From: Lepidodermella squamata
Lineage: Eukaryota > Gastrotricha
NCBI GenBank assembly: GCA_047495785.1
Contig: JBLDXI010000014.1
Location: forward strand, 558,001-622,000
Direction: 5' to 3'
Length of the DNA stretch: 64,000 nucleotides
This document shows positions 24,620 to 36,617 of this stretch, piece by piece. Numbering within the stretch: position 1 is the first letter of the stretch; each line of letters begins with the position of its first letter. The position numbers were made by a program, and so were the translations under genes. Under the pieces are notes generated by a model, which was not told the DNA's origin, did not search any database, and saw only the letters and a program-made list of their open reading frames with translations.

Positions 24620-27440
24620 ATGAAGAATAAAGTGACAGTGTGGTGCCGTATAAGACCCAGCGCGCAATTCGCTAACACCGCCATCCATATTTTGAAGGAG
24701 GATAAAACCATAAACATTCATTATCCGCGAGATGAGAAGCAAGGAGTTGTGAACAATCAATGTCTGGACTGGTCGTTTCGCCTAGATGGAATTCTTCACA
24801 ATGCATCGCAAGATGACGTCTACAATTGTTGCGTTGACCGCATCGTCAACGAAGCTTTAAATGGATTCAGTGGCACGGTTATGTGTTACGGGCAGACCGG
24901 GGCTGGAAAGACTTTTACGATGACTGGTACGACGGAGAACTTTCATCACCGAGGAGTTATACCGCGGGCGATCGCAGGTTAGATTTGCTGAAATATTGTT
25001 GGTTGATTTTGCATACAATCTATGTTATTAGGACTGTTCCGTGCCATTAGAGACCGACAAGATCTCTCAGTTAGCATTAAGATATCATATTTTGAAGTTT
25101 ACAATGAAGCTATAAACGATTTGTTGTCTTCGCTTCCTGAGGCAGCTACAGTAAATTCTAATTCGGAGCCTGCGGTTGTGGTTGAGGATGAAAATGGAGC
25201 TTACGTCCGCGGATTATCTTATCATCTTGTGCAAAACGAAGAAGATGCCGTTAGTTTACTGTTTGAGGGCGAGGCTTCTCGGGTCATTGCAGCTCACTCC
25301 TTGAATCGTCAATCGAGCCGATCACATGCCGTTTTCACTGTTTACCTCGAATGCAGATCTCGTATCGCTACAGGTTTACCAATTCAACACTGCTCATGAT
25401 TTTTTAGTAAGCTATTATTTTAGATGCAAGATATACTACTGCCAAGTTGAATTTTGTCGACTTGGCGGGGTCAGAAAGGTTGGCCAAGACCATGTCAGCC
25501 GGAAAAGCTCGCGAAGAGGCGATGTACATTAACAAGTCACTATCGTTCTTAGAGCAAGTAGTCGTCGCTCTGGCAGAAAAGCGCCGAGAACATGTTCCGT
25601 TCCGTCAATCAAAATTAACTCACTTTCTCAAGGTAAATTTGTTTTGTTTTTGTTGTCAGTTCGGCAATTTTATGTTTTGATACAGGACTCTATAGGTGGT
25701 AAATGCAATACTGTCCTTATTGCAAACGTTCGCGCGGAACTTGCTCATATGGAGGAAACTGTTTCAACTCTTCGATTTGCCGTTCGTATGATGAACGTCA
25801 CTGCAGAGCCAGCAGCGCTTGAACACGTCGATCCGACCGCAATGGTTCGTCAACTTCAGGGCGAAGTCGGTGCTCTTCGCAGGGAATTAGCGATGAAAGA
25901 CGCTCTCTCGAATCGCCAACCCGAGCGTTATGAGCCTCTGACTGACCAGCAACGTCGTGAGTTGGAGCGTTCGGTTCGTAAATACATCGAAGGTGGTGCA
26001 GATTCTTTGGAGATCATCAGCGCTCGGCAGGTTGAAACCGTGTTTGAAATCTTCAGGAAAGTTTTCAAGGAACTTGAAAGGGACACCGAAAAAAGACTCC
26101 GAGAAGCTCAACAACAAGGCGTTAGGAAGGGTCAACCAGGAGGGGTTGTTTCTGGCCAGCCATCTGATTTGTCAGATGACATGGGCAATGCTGGTGAACT
26201 AGACCGGCGAGGTGGTTTCGGCATTTCTGGAGCCCCGGCGGGCAGCAAAGCCGAGCCGAATGCTGTGGCTAATGCAAAGAAAAAAGAAGCAGCAGCCGCA
26301 GCCCTGAAGCGCCGATCAACTTTGATTTCACAAAGCCCTGCGCCAGAGCAGCCTGAACACCCGCAAGCTCCTCCAAGTCCTCAGATGCAACCACAAGGTA
26401 CGGCCAGCAGTAACAAGAAAGGGTCTACCGGGGCTCAACGAGACCCGTCTTCGGGCCACGCGCCTCCTGTTCAGCAAGGAAGCACAGTAGCTGATACGGT
26501 ACATCCACCAAATAGATCAGAGGCTTTCGAGGAATTTAAAAGAGGCCGCGGCCAAGAAATTCAACGCGTACTCACAGAGAACAAAGAAGTTCTCATGCGT
26601 AAGAAACGCGCTTATGCCGAAGTTGCTCGACGAGTTAACTCTCTGAAGTCTGAAATCGACAAAACTCGAGGAAAACTTGATCAGTTGAAAGCCGAACGAG
26701 AGGCGGAGGGTTTCGCAGTACCGGTTGGTGAAAACGGCGAGAAAGAGGAGGTTGTCATCACGGAAGATGAATTCGTCGAGATTCGGAAACTGCACGATTT
26801 GAAACAGAAATATCGCCTCGCATATGATGAATTGTCTAACATCCGCTCAAAAATAACTTATTGCCAACGATTGATCGATCAATGCCGGCAAAGGTTACTC
26901 CGCGAATTCCAGCAATGGTACGCTGAGTCTTATGGCGTAAACCTCGGACTGATTTCATCTGCAGATGGCTTGGACAAGGACGATAGACAGGCAAATTAAA
27001 CCCAAAAGCTTTTATTTGAAAAATTAATTCAAATTTATTTCTAGATTGGAATCGATACTGGTCTGAGCGGCGAAAGTTTTGTGGTCGATGAAGACGAGGG
27101 CGATCGATTCGAAAGAAAACAGCGCGAGCTGATTGAAGACCCTGAGCAGTACTCATTCGCTAAGGCTCGAAATCGTGCCGATCATCGGATAGCGCAGCAG
27201 TCGCCTAATTCGTTCAGTGTTTACAACAGCTACCGCAAAAACGCGCCACAAGTCTTTAATGTTGTTGGCGTAGCCGGCGGTCTCGATCACCCTAATCATC
27301 CCTACATGATCGGTGCGGTCCAACCGGGGCCCAGCCCGCTACCTGTTGGCATGCTATCTCCTCATCAACAGGCTATTACTGGGCCGGTGACCAAGCCGAC
27401 CAAAGGTGGCCGGCTTCCGCCCATGCCCGTCGGTGGCTAA
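24620..27440 (+). CDS. KIF9: kinesin-9 family motor (KIF9-like)
   Basis: Microtubule motor associated with motile cilia and flagella. Exons 24620-24977, 25032-25373, 25424-25632, 25686-26990 and 27045-27440 give 869 residues, in frame. The N-terminal motor has the KIF9-type VVNNQ..DWSF.LDG segment, P-loop GQTGAGKT, switch I SLNRQSSRSH, switch II DLAGSERL and YINKSLSFLEQ. A charged linker, a Pro/Gln-rich low-complexity part (about residues 520-610), coiled coil (about 640-780) and a C-terminal Pro-rich tail follow. The start at 24620 (MKNKVTVWCRIRP) fits the motor N-terminus; an upstream in-frame Met adds 29 unsupported residues. The last intron uses either a GC donor (26991) or a GT donor (26937), both in frame. 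Confidence 0.92.
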
Positions 27441-28590
27441 TCACCCTAATTTATGATGAAGACTTGAAATACTTTAGAATTTGATTTTATGTTGTCATTG
27501 ATTTGTACACAGCGTAGACTCATCGAATTTTTGCCAAAATAAGTGTTTTGAAGTAATACTGTTAGATAAATTCGAAGATGATAAGAAAGCAAACCTGTGG
27601 ATCTCACTGTGAAATTGATTGGGAACGGTAATTCCATTTATCGTTAAGTTGTTTAGTTCATCAAAGATATCACATCTATTTCTTGAAGAATTTACCCTTC
27701 ATCAGCCCTTATTTTCAAATCGGCTCGAGCTTGAATTATGCATTCATATTAAATTGTTATTTTAATTATCAATGATATTGGGAGAATAAATAAGTTTTCG
27801 ATTGTTCACTTTTTTGTATCACGAGGTCAGCAAAGGTCAGCAAATCTGCCCAAGGCAACGGGAGAAAATGCAATAACGTGGCATGCCCCTAGCTCATAAG
27901 CTCAACGTATCTTGCGGTTTTTAATTATCCTTGGAGCTATTTGCCGGACGGCAAAAATGCATTCCTGTGAAAATATTGTATCATTATTCGCGGGTATGCA
28001 GTCAAATAGCAAGGATTTGAGCATTACATAGTAAAAAAATGCCTCCGTAATATGCGTAGTCGGCGAACAAACGACTTTTTTACGCTAATACCATGAATCC
28101 GAAGTTGACTTTGTAACGCATTTGCCGTCCAAATCCGTCTTTTTATCCATTTTCATTGTATTAACAAAGAATCGCTTTCATGAAAGGATAACAAATGACA
28201 ATCGCGCTTTACGTTGAAAAAACTGTCAAATGGATATTCCACACCGCTTTATCTTTAATTCCATCCTTGATCCACATTTCCAGCTATGCTTTACTACCTT
28301 TTACACTTCTTCACACTTGTACCTAAATTCTCGAATATTGGCAGTTTGGCGGAGTATTATGAAACTTTTGTATTAATGTAATTACGCATGTAGTGAAAAC
28401 CAATATCCGCAGTCGCGGAACGACGAAAACAAAAGGGGTCGCGTTGCGATTTTTTGCGCACCTGGAACTTTTTAATCTCATTTTTTATACGAAATGTTTG
28501 TCCCCTTAGCAAAACTTGATGAATGCTTGGATTATTTCGCGCTACCGCAATATAATCACGTAAATGCTTGCGTCTAATTATTGTTAAAAT
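27441..28590. other. intergenic, no gene recognised
   Basis: KIF9 3' flank and the upstream region of the next gene. AT-rich, with no supported frame, repeat or RNA gene. Confidence 0.5.
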
Positions 28591-30268
28591 ATGCCGACGA
28601 ATCCCAAGCTGCGAGCGGGCTGGTTATATCGGATTACTTGCGGCTTTTGGTTATTTCTCGTTTGGATAAACTTGACTGAGTCACAAAGTTGGCAAGCATT
28701 AGCTCAACACTGCAACACGTGAATTTTTGTTTAAATAGACACTCCGGCACCGTTCAGGCAGTGTCCCCGTGGCAACGATACAATTGTTGGCTTCGAATAT
28801 GAACCATCGAGGTACTTGCAGAGCGTATCATCAACAATGCTCCAAATCTACCTGGGGTTGGTTATTCCGTGCGATGGGTTGCTAACTAAATGGCGGTAAA
28901 TCATTGCATGAACCACTCGGATTTTCGCAGAATTTTTTTGCCTAGATTTTTCACCGAACAGTCAAACATCGAAAATCTGTATTTATGCCTGGCTGATGTG
29001 AGAAAAACAGCGAAAGGCGAGTATCAGCTGATAGATTTTTCTTGCCCTTTGGGTGAGATTTCTATACCAAACGCCCCAGCTCGATCGTGGTACGAAATAG
29101 CCGTTCCACCCAGTGAATTTTTGCCAGTAACAAGCGGCTACGTCCTCGGTTTTTTATCACGATGATCAACATAAAATACTAATATTTCTGACATTTCAGC
29201 AATCGCATATTCGCTGTGGAACAATCCCAATGTGAAAACTATAATTCCTTACATGGCAGCTAATACTGCTCCCAACCCAGCGGCCCGCAACGCCGGGACG
29301 ACGTTGCTTTTTCAGGCAGACATTGCGTATCTAGAAAAACAGTGCTCATCAGATACGACAATTTGCACCTTGCCCAATGTTGCTCTTATATCTGATCGTT
29401 TACCGGCATTTACAGTAACACTGATTCCAAGTTAGCTTTTCTATTTTTACTCTATGCGTCAGTTAACTGAATTATCTCGTTTCAGTCGGCGTTACACCAT
29501 CTCTGCCCACAACGACTTCTTCGGTACAAACTCAGTGTTATTTTCTGCCTAGTATTTTCACCTATCTTTGAATCTTTTCAGACGACGTCGACGACGACAA
29601 CGACTACTACAACAACAACGCCAACAACCACTGTATGTTTGAGAATTCAAATCAGCATCGATTAGGATGGAAATAAGTTATAAATGAGAGCCAAATCAAA
29701 AGTTGTAATTTGCAGACGTCGACAACAACGTTGCCAACGACCACCACATCCACTACCACAACTTCCACCTCGACAACCACCTCAACTACGACGACCACAG
29801 TAAAAGCTATAATTTTAAGTACAGATTATTTTAATATCTGATGTTTGCATCAGCCGAGAACAAGAAGAACAACTACAACGCCTAGAACGACTACAACTAC
29901 CACGACGAGTAAAATTTTGCGTGTTTACCATCTACTCTTTTCTATCCGAAATTGCATGTCTCATTTTTAAAACAGCGACACCTTCTCCGACCACAACGAC
30001 GCCAACAACAGCTACAAAGAACGCCGAAACGACGACTTTTTTAACAGCAACACCTTGTAAGATCTTGATATTGCATCAGAAGTTTATGCTACTTCCTGCT
30101 GTATTAACAGCTCCTTGTATAATGCGGCCCGCAGTAGGATATTGTAGGGCTGCGTTGATCCGGTGGTACTACGAAGCGAAGCAAAATAAATGCAAATGGT
30201 ATCTGTATAGTGGCTGTGGAGCTACTGATAACCTATTTTTCGACGAGCTAACCTGCATGGAAAAATGA
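28591..30268 (+). CDS. secreted protein with Thr-rich stalk and truncated Kunitz domain
   Basis: Ten exons (28591-28718, 28758-28877, 28931-29148, 29200-29430, 29486-29523, 29582-29632, 29716-29799, 29854-29908, 29976-30056, 30111-30268) sum in frame to 387 residues. A type-II-like N-terminus with hydrophobic GFWLFLVWINL is the signal or anchor. Residues about 43-240 form an unrecognised ectodomain with scattered cysteines (CNTQCPRGNDT..., LEKQCSSDTTICTLP). Five small exons encode an almost pure Thr/Ser/Pro stalk, probably O-glycosylated. The last exon is a Kunitz/BPTI fold: Cys, then GYCRAALIRWYYEAKQNKC, then YLYSGCG and TCMEK-stop. P1 is Arg, suggesting a trypsin-like target. The sixth Kunitz cysteine is absent because the protein stops four residues after the fifth. 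The first intron is only 39 bases. Confidence 0.82.
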
Positions 30269-31001
30269 GGAAGGAACTACGCTTAAAGCAAAAACTAACT
30301 CAGGAAAAGGATATTGACGTTGAGCCTTTGTCCTATGTGAAAAGTATCTTGTGATTTCAAGAGCTCGAGGGAAGCGACCACTTTATGTAATAAGTTTTTC
30401 AAAAAATAAATGGATACAAGATTTCGGCAATTATGACAAACTATCAAACGCCTTGCGGAACTGGCGGAAAAGGATGCGAAACCAACGCGGATATCGTCGA
30501 AGAATCAAAGATCGGATCCTAAATCTCAAATAAAATAAAATCATTTTATTATTTCTTACTCGAAATGATAATAATGCACCAATATTATAATAAGTTTTAT
30601 TCAGTGAGAAAATTCGAACAAGAGGACCCAAAGAACGAGATTTACACCTTCTTTATAATGATACGAAAGGCACAAACTTCATATTCTATTAATAATCATA
30701 ACAACATTCATTTCAGTTAATTTTTAACAACAACTTCAGTTTTTCTTTAACACGCAATCCTACTATCGAAGGAAGTATACCTAGCTGTAATTACCTTTCA
30801 TTGAATCTACTTCCGCAGCTGATATCTTGATCAAGGCTTTGATTTGAAACTATTACATCAAAATATCTGCAATTCAATCCAAATTGGTGGCGTGCCAATT
30901 CGGCTCTTTGATTCCTGAGCGATTGATTCCTTTTTGCTTGTGATTCCTTACCTGGATTTTTGCCGCCAAACCGGTCCAGGTGATTCTGCTAGGAAAACGG
31001 A
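30269..31001. other. intergenic, no gene recognised
   Basis: Short basic plus-strand frame at 30351-30533 has no family resemblance. Otherwise AT-rich. Confidence 0.45.
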
Positions 31002-31313
31002 TTGCACCACGAGAATCAGCATGCGATTAGATTCGAGTCAACTGAAGACCAATTTACAGTTGTAGATCTGGAAAAGCGTTCAATATATGAACCGTGCAGT
31101 AACTTTATTTGTGAAGCTTTCGACCTGGACTCGGTCGAAGTACGCGGCCTCTACATTGGCGCCCGTGGCTCACTGACAAAAGAAGCGGTAAAACTACTTC
31201 AGGATTACGGCATCAGCAGCAGCAAATCAGTGGAAATCGCCCTTCAAGTTCTAAAAGATGGAATTAGAATCCTAAATCATCATCTATACGCTAACAATCA
31301 ATCCAACCATTAA
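31002..31313 (+). mobile_element. possible relic of a LINE-type retroelement C-terminus
   Basis: A 103-codon frame contains GLYIGARGSLTKEAVKLL, then IALQVLKDGIRILNHHL. This resembles the end of the reverse-transcriptase polyprotein of R2-like LINEs, where a 'VGSLGAV...L..LGI......A.....RIL' segment closes the endonuclease region. No reverse-transcriptase motif (YxDD) or catalytic region is found upstream, so if correct this is a fragment. It could also be a domesticated or unrelated short gene. Confidence 0.4.
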
Positions 31314-31873
31314 TCAAAATATTATCCAACTAAAATTAAGAAATATATACCACTGCGTCTTAAAGGCATTGTTATTATTGTTAATAACACAGTACAACCA
31401 AATAAAATGGTTTCTCTCTTATATAACAAAATTTCCATTATAGGGCGACTTTGCAGTCGGACTTGTAGCTCTTGTAGTCCTGTAGCTATTCTACTGGAAA
31501 CTTTCGATTGATTACACCGCTCCTTGCTAAAATCTTCCTTCTCGGCCACAACCCCGAACATTTCTCGTTTCAATCAGAAGAATGGCCCGTGTATATTTTC
31601 GAAATGTACTGTAGCTTGATCTGAGACTGATTGTTGCCTATATAGCTAAAAAAAATATTAGATCAACTCCTGTTATATGCTCATGAATTGTAAATTATGC
31701 ATATATAGGTATATTTATTATAGCTCATTAATTCATAATCCATTATCACGCGACTGGTTTGAATTTAGAATTTCATAGCCATTGGATGCGCTTCATAAGA
31801 ATCACAATTTTTAAATTATCAGGTCACATTATTTTAATTATTTCATTTATTGGTTTTTCATGGCGTGGAACGC
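31314..31873. other. intergenic, no gene recognised
   Basis: AT-rich. Contains the 3' flank of the acyl-CoA oxidase gene. Nothing else recognised. Confidence 0.5.
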
Positions 31874-34479
31874 TTAGAGCTTGGGAGACGCACGATGGAG
31901 ATCGTCTTTCCGCCCTTTCGGAATTAGCACTTGCCAGTATGGCGGCCTGTCGAAACATCCGGGCTCCCTAAGGAAAGTTTGAATAAGATTGCGATAGGCG
32001 TAACCATCGGCCGCGCCCAAAGGTGAAGCAAGAACGTAATCAGGTACGGCCACAGCGTCAACCAGGGCGATGGCGTCGGGTTTCAACTGATCACAGAGAA
32101 TAGCCTGTGCCTCGTTGATCGTCGACGACGAACTCTTCAAAAATCCACCTTCGATGAGCAACACTGAGTGCTGTTGCAGGCGCCAAATGCCAAACAACAT
32201 AAACAGCCGCTCGAGGGCGGGCACTAGCTTGGCTGACGTAGATTCGCCATGAAGCACCTCGTCATAGAAACGGCTTAGCATCATCAACTATCAGGAAAAT
32301 AAGATTATTTTCACTGTTTCATGGTAACGGAACCAACCTCGGCGAAACCGATTGCCAGTGGTTTCAAGTGTGTAGGCCCGATGGCGGCCTTTGCGGCGGC
32401 CAGGGGCTGGCCGGACTTGGTCATTGCGGCAAGGGTGTCTGCAGCTCGATTCAAACGGAACTTGACGACCCATCGGTACGCAGCCATGATAGCTGTAATA
32501 TTATGATAAAAATTTCAATGATTAGGCTAAACAAGCAATATCAACGTACTCTCAGGCTTCAACCAATCCTGAGCCACCTTGATATTTGGAATCTCGTCTT
32601 TCATCGTCAAAAACAGCAATGTTTTCATGGGTGACTTGACTTTGCCTGTTGTTTTCAAGTCTTCAAGAGCCGTGAACAGAAAGTTGGTGGTTTGAAATAG
32701 AATGACGTTGTTGTCGCCTTCATAGGTTACAACAGGGTCGAAATCAGCGCGCAAACGACCGATCTGTGCTGCCCATAAATAACCATGACCACCGCAAGCT
32801 TCACGGCATTCCTATTCGAAATGCGTAAAGGGGAAAAATCATTCAAAGTCAAGCGCTATGGATTATCAATTCCATTTCCAAATTATATAAAATTGGTTGC
32901 TATTACCTGAAGTCCATCACGCATGATGAAACCCGATACAGCTTTAGCCGCACAAGAAGTTGCATGCAGCTCCTTCCCAGTTTGGTTCTGCTCCTCACTT
33001 TTGTCACCCATTAGGATTCCGGTATGGAAAAGCACCAAGTTTTTAAACAGCGAATAAGCCAAGTGCTGCATCACATAAGTTGCAGCCAGGTATGGAAATA
33101 GCCTCCAGCGCTGCCAATGATAATTCAGAAATTCACGTAAGTTGGCTAAAAAAAATTGAGATTCACCTGAAGAGGATGTTCGATAACCGGAACCTCCGGG
33201 CCACCTTCAACAATGGCAAACTGGCGACGGACAGCAGAATATCTCAAAGCGATAGTTACGGCCATCGACAAAGCAGCTGGGCCAAAAACGCAGATTCCTA
33301 CCCTAGCAGAAGAAAGCGCGCCCAAAGCCAAGCCCTGGCGTTCTGCACTCGACTAAATTGAGAAAAATCATAATTTCAAGAATTATTAATTTGTATCAGA
33401 TATCAACCTTTGTTGGAGTAACGTATTTTCCCTCAGGTGTGACATCGGCGCTTCGATTCAGCAAATTCTCCCGGGGAATTCGAACATTATCGAAGATGCA
33501 AAAGCTAAAAATAAAAGTATAGAAGAAATTAAGTACAGTTTCTTTAAATTCGAACCCATTCTCGATGGCATTGAAGCCTATTTTCGGGCCCATATCACCA
33601 ACCATCACTCCAGGGTATGGAATTAAAGAAACTGGGTCTCGTAAAGGCACAACGAATGCATGCAGTCCCTTCTTCACTCCATCAGGAGTGATAAGCTGGG
33701 CATAGACTATTCCATGGGTCGCAGCATGGCCAAGGTTACCAACCCAACATTTCCTGCAAAATAACCCAATTTGTTTGTGCTAGCTTTAACTATGGAAAGT
33801 CATACATGTCCTCGAATTTCGGGGTATTGATGATGAACTGCTGCGTTTTAGGGTCATATGTTGCAGTTGTATTCATCGCTGAAGTATTACTGCCATGAGC
33901 CAGTTCAGTCAAGCAGAAAGCACCAAAAATCTTAAAATCAAAAGGTTTGGCGTGTTTTGCCTTCTAATTTTAAATGATCACTTCTTTATTGCGAATCTGT
34001 TCGTGGAAAGCTTGATGGCGATCACTGCCCAAAGTCAGCAATGCGTTGCCAAAAACTTGGCTACTCAAGCCAATTCGAGCACCCATCGCAATGTCGAACT
34101 GGGACAGCAATTCGCTCAATTTTTGGATTTTCAACGGGTTTTCCATTGTTTCATCCTCGTTTAGAAAGTTGTAATCGAACAATGCATTTGTCTGCCTAGC
34201 ACCAAGCTCTCTAATCTCAGGAATCGACTGATAGGACGCGGGAGATCTCCGGAACAGAGGGTCTTTTTCAAGAATCCGCAGAATGTTGTACTAAATCGAC
34301 GAATACTTATTATTTACCAAATTACGTGGGAAATTTGATGATACCTTGAACTTGAAAAGGTCGGCTCCACCCTCGTATAAAACTTTCATCTCTTTCCAGC
34401 AGAAGCTTGCTGTTTTACGATATTCGTCCAAAGGACCACTTGGTTGATTGGACAACAGACTGGCCAAGGATGGGTCCAT
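31874..34479 (-). CDS. ACOX3: peroxisomal acyl-CoA oxidase (ACOX3 type)
   Basis: FAD enzyme that oxidises acyl-CoA to trans-2-enoyl-CoA with release of H2O2, the first step of peroxisomal beta-oxidation. Ten exons (34345-34479, 33982-34290, 33806-33930, 33556-33753, 33408-33504, 33167-33352, 32907-33110, 32550-32811, 32337-32492, 31874-32286) sum in frame to 694 residues, a normal length. Motifs: [16 protein letters not shown] (substrate/FAD region), [34 protein letters not shown], and [12 protein letters not shown] with [10 protein letters not shown], matching ACOX3 better than ACOX1 (which has YEGENTVM-type). The C-terminus is ASPKL; PKL is a variant of the SKL peroxisomal signal. The peroxide made here is relevant in a window rich in SODs only as a loose context. 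Confidence 0.94.
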
Positions 34480-34730
34480 CTTTTAGCTCTTTTAAAAACT
34501 AGCTTTGCGCAAAAACAGACATTACTTAGGCCAAATTTATTTCAGAATTATTCATGCATCGAATGCAAAGATTCTCGTTATGTATCAGACCTTGTAGGTT
34601 AACCGGAAAATGTAGCTGAAAAGCATCTCAAAGCAAATATAAATGTTTCTTACGTTTGAAATTTAATTTCATAGCGGTGAAAGAGTTACTAGTGAGCCCA
34701 CAATAGTCAAATGTCTCAAATTGCGATCGG

Positions 34731-36617
34731 TTACATCTTGACGAACGTAGCAGCAGTGGCAACACCACAGTTATTATCCTTCGGCGACATAAGAACTGCG
34801 AATAAAATACGGTAAACAAAATATTCAGACCATCTAAAGTATAACTTACCGTAACCGTCGTTGCCCCAGTAAGTAGACCAGGAATTCTGTTCGAAATAAA
34901 TTACGAACTGTTTAATCAGGCATTTAAAGGTCAAACCTTCACGAGCCAATATTCAGACCCATCCATTAGTTTGCCATAACCGACGGCCAAAACAGCGTGA
35001 TCAAGACCGCTTTCACTGTTGCTGCAAGCCGGTTCATAGTAAACACCATTGGCGTAAAAGGAGAACGACTTGTGAGAAGCGTCGATAGCGACTGAGATGG
35101 GGCCGTTGGTGGCGATAGCTTTCTTCAGAGCTTGAATGTCGCCAGATGGCACGCTGACGTATCCAGTGATATTGGCGACGCCAGAAACGTTTTGAACCTT
35201 GCACATGCCATCTTGAGCAATATAGGGACCATATTGCTCCTCGGAGGTGAGACCGTGCTTCTTGATGAATTCGTAAGCATTGAAATCTTCTCCACCATCG
35301 CAAGCATTATTGCCCTCGCCCCAAGAACAGTCGACAAGCTCTTGCTGAGAGAGACGAACGAGATGACCGGTTTTAAGGAAGTAAGCGCCTTCGACGGTTC
35401 CGGTTGTTCCAAATGACCAGCAAGAACCACATACTGCTTGATCTTTAACTGGAGTAACAGCACCGTACAAACGCCAGTCAATGTTGTCAGGAACGGCTTG
35501 AGTACCGAGGAGGTTGTGCAGCACGGGGTCGAACGACTCTGGCTTGGCAACTTTGGAAGAGCGGCGGAAGCCTCGCATGACCTTCAGCTCGTCACTAGTG
35601 CGGTCAGCCAAATGGTTGATAGCAACTCGATACGATTTTCCGGCACGATTGACTGAATGAACGTATCGGACGTTTTGCATGAAAATGCTGTTACGTAAAA
35701 GTAAACAGTCGAAGTCATCAAAATAAGCAAAATAAAAATTCATCACAATTTACCTTTTGCGGACGGCATGCTCTTTGACTGAATCGTATTCCTTGCCATG
35801 CATGCGTTGGTAATTTTCGAACAGCTCATCGTGGTGATCGCGGTAATTGTGGATATATTCAGCCAGAGGATTCATCAAGACTGAATGCTCGGCCGTGCGC
35901 TGTGATCCGGGGTTCCAATTTGAGCATTTGACATCAGCTGGGGGATCGAAGACTTCTTGATTTGGGGTGGTGGGAGAGAAATACTTGTACTCAATGACGT
36001 ACTAAACCATAAATCATAACTCATACTTGAAAAAATGATTCTTCGACTTATACCTTGTCAAAGTGGCTTCCAAACAGTGAGTCGTAGCCAATCATTTCGT
36101 ATCGGTAAGGCTGTCCGGTGACTGGGTCGACAGTGTATGTGTAAGTGTTCTTCTTGGAACCAACTTCCTCAACAAATTGCCACTGATCAGCAGAGTGACC
36201 ATTGTACTGAGTCGTTCCAACGTAGGCAAACCCGTCAAGCTCTGGAATGCCACCTTGAATGCTGGTAGAGCCATCTACTTGAAAGCATGACAACTGATTC
36301 AATACAGTTTCAGTAGAAGTATATGCTATCTTGTATGAAGATCCAGAGTCGCCACGCTGGATTGTCTTTACCAAGCCATCGTAATAATCAATACGACTGC
36401 GTTTGCCTTCAGGGTCGAAGTAAACGGTGAACTGCTCTTTAATCTCGGCATAGGGCAGCTCAAGATAGCCCGATAAAATATAGGCAGAGTACGTTGGAGG
36501 CTTCTTTACTTGCACATTAGGTTTTGCTTCTTCGAACAATTTACGACTCCAGAGAGGGAGAGGATCCCAAGCAGCGACAGCACTGATAAGAACGAGCAGC
36601 AATAGAAAAATCTTCAT
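34731..36617 (-). CDS. C1A cysteine proteinase of the insect 26/29-kDa proteinase type
   Basis: Five exons (36054-36617, 35754-36001, 34937-35687, 34850-34886, 34731-34795) sum in frame to 554 residues, matching the length of the arthropod 26/29-kDa proteinase. The signal peptide is MKIFLLLLVLISAVAA. Residues about 17-235 are the large N-terminal domain peculiar to this family (YFDPEGKRSRIDYYDG...; CFQVDGS). An I29-like inhibitory propeptide follows (YQRMHGKEYDSVKEHAVRKR ... INHLADRTSDEL), then the papain-like domain with catalytic Cys in VCGSCWSFG, His in LDHAVLAVGYG and Asn in KNSWSTYWG. All catalytic residues are intact. Likely lysosomal, yolk or digestive proteolysis. The 37-base fourth exon is supported by phase and by the NSW motif it encodes. 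Confidence 0.94.
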
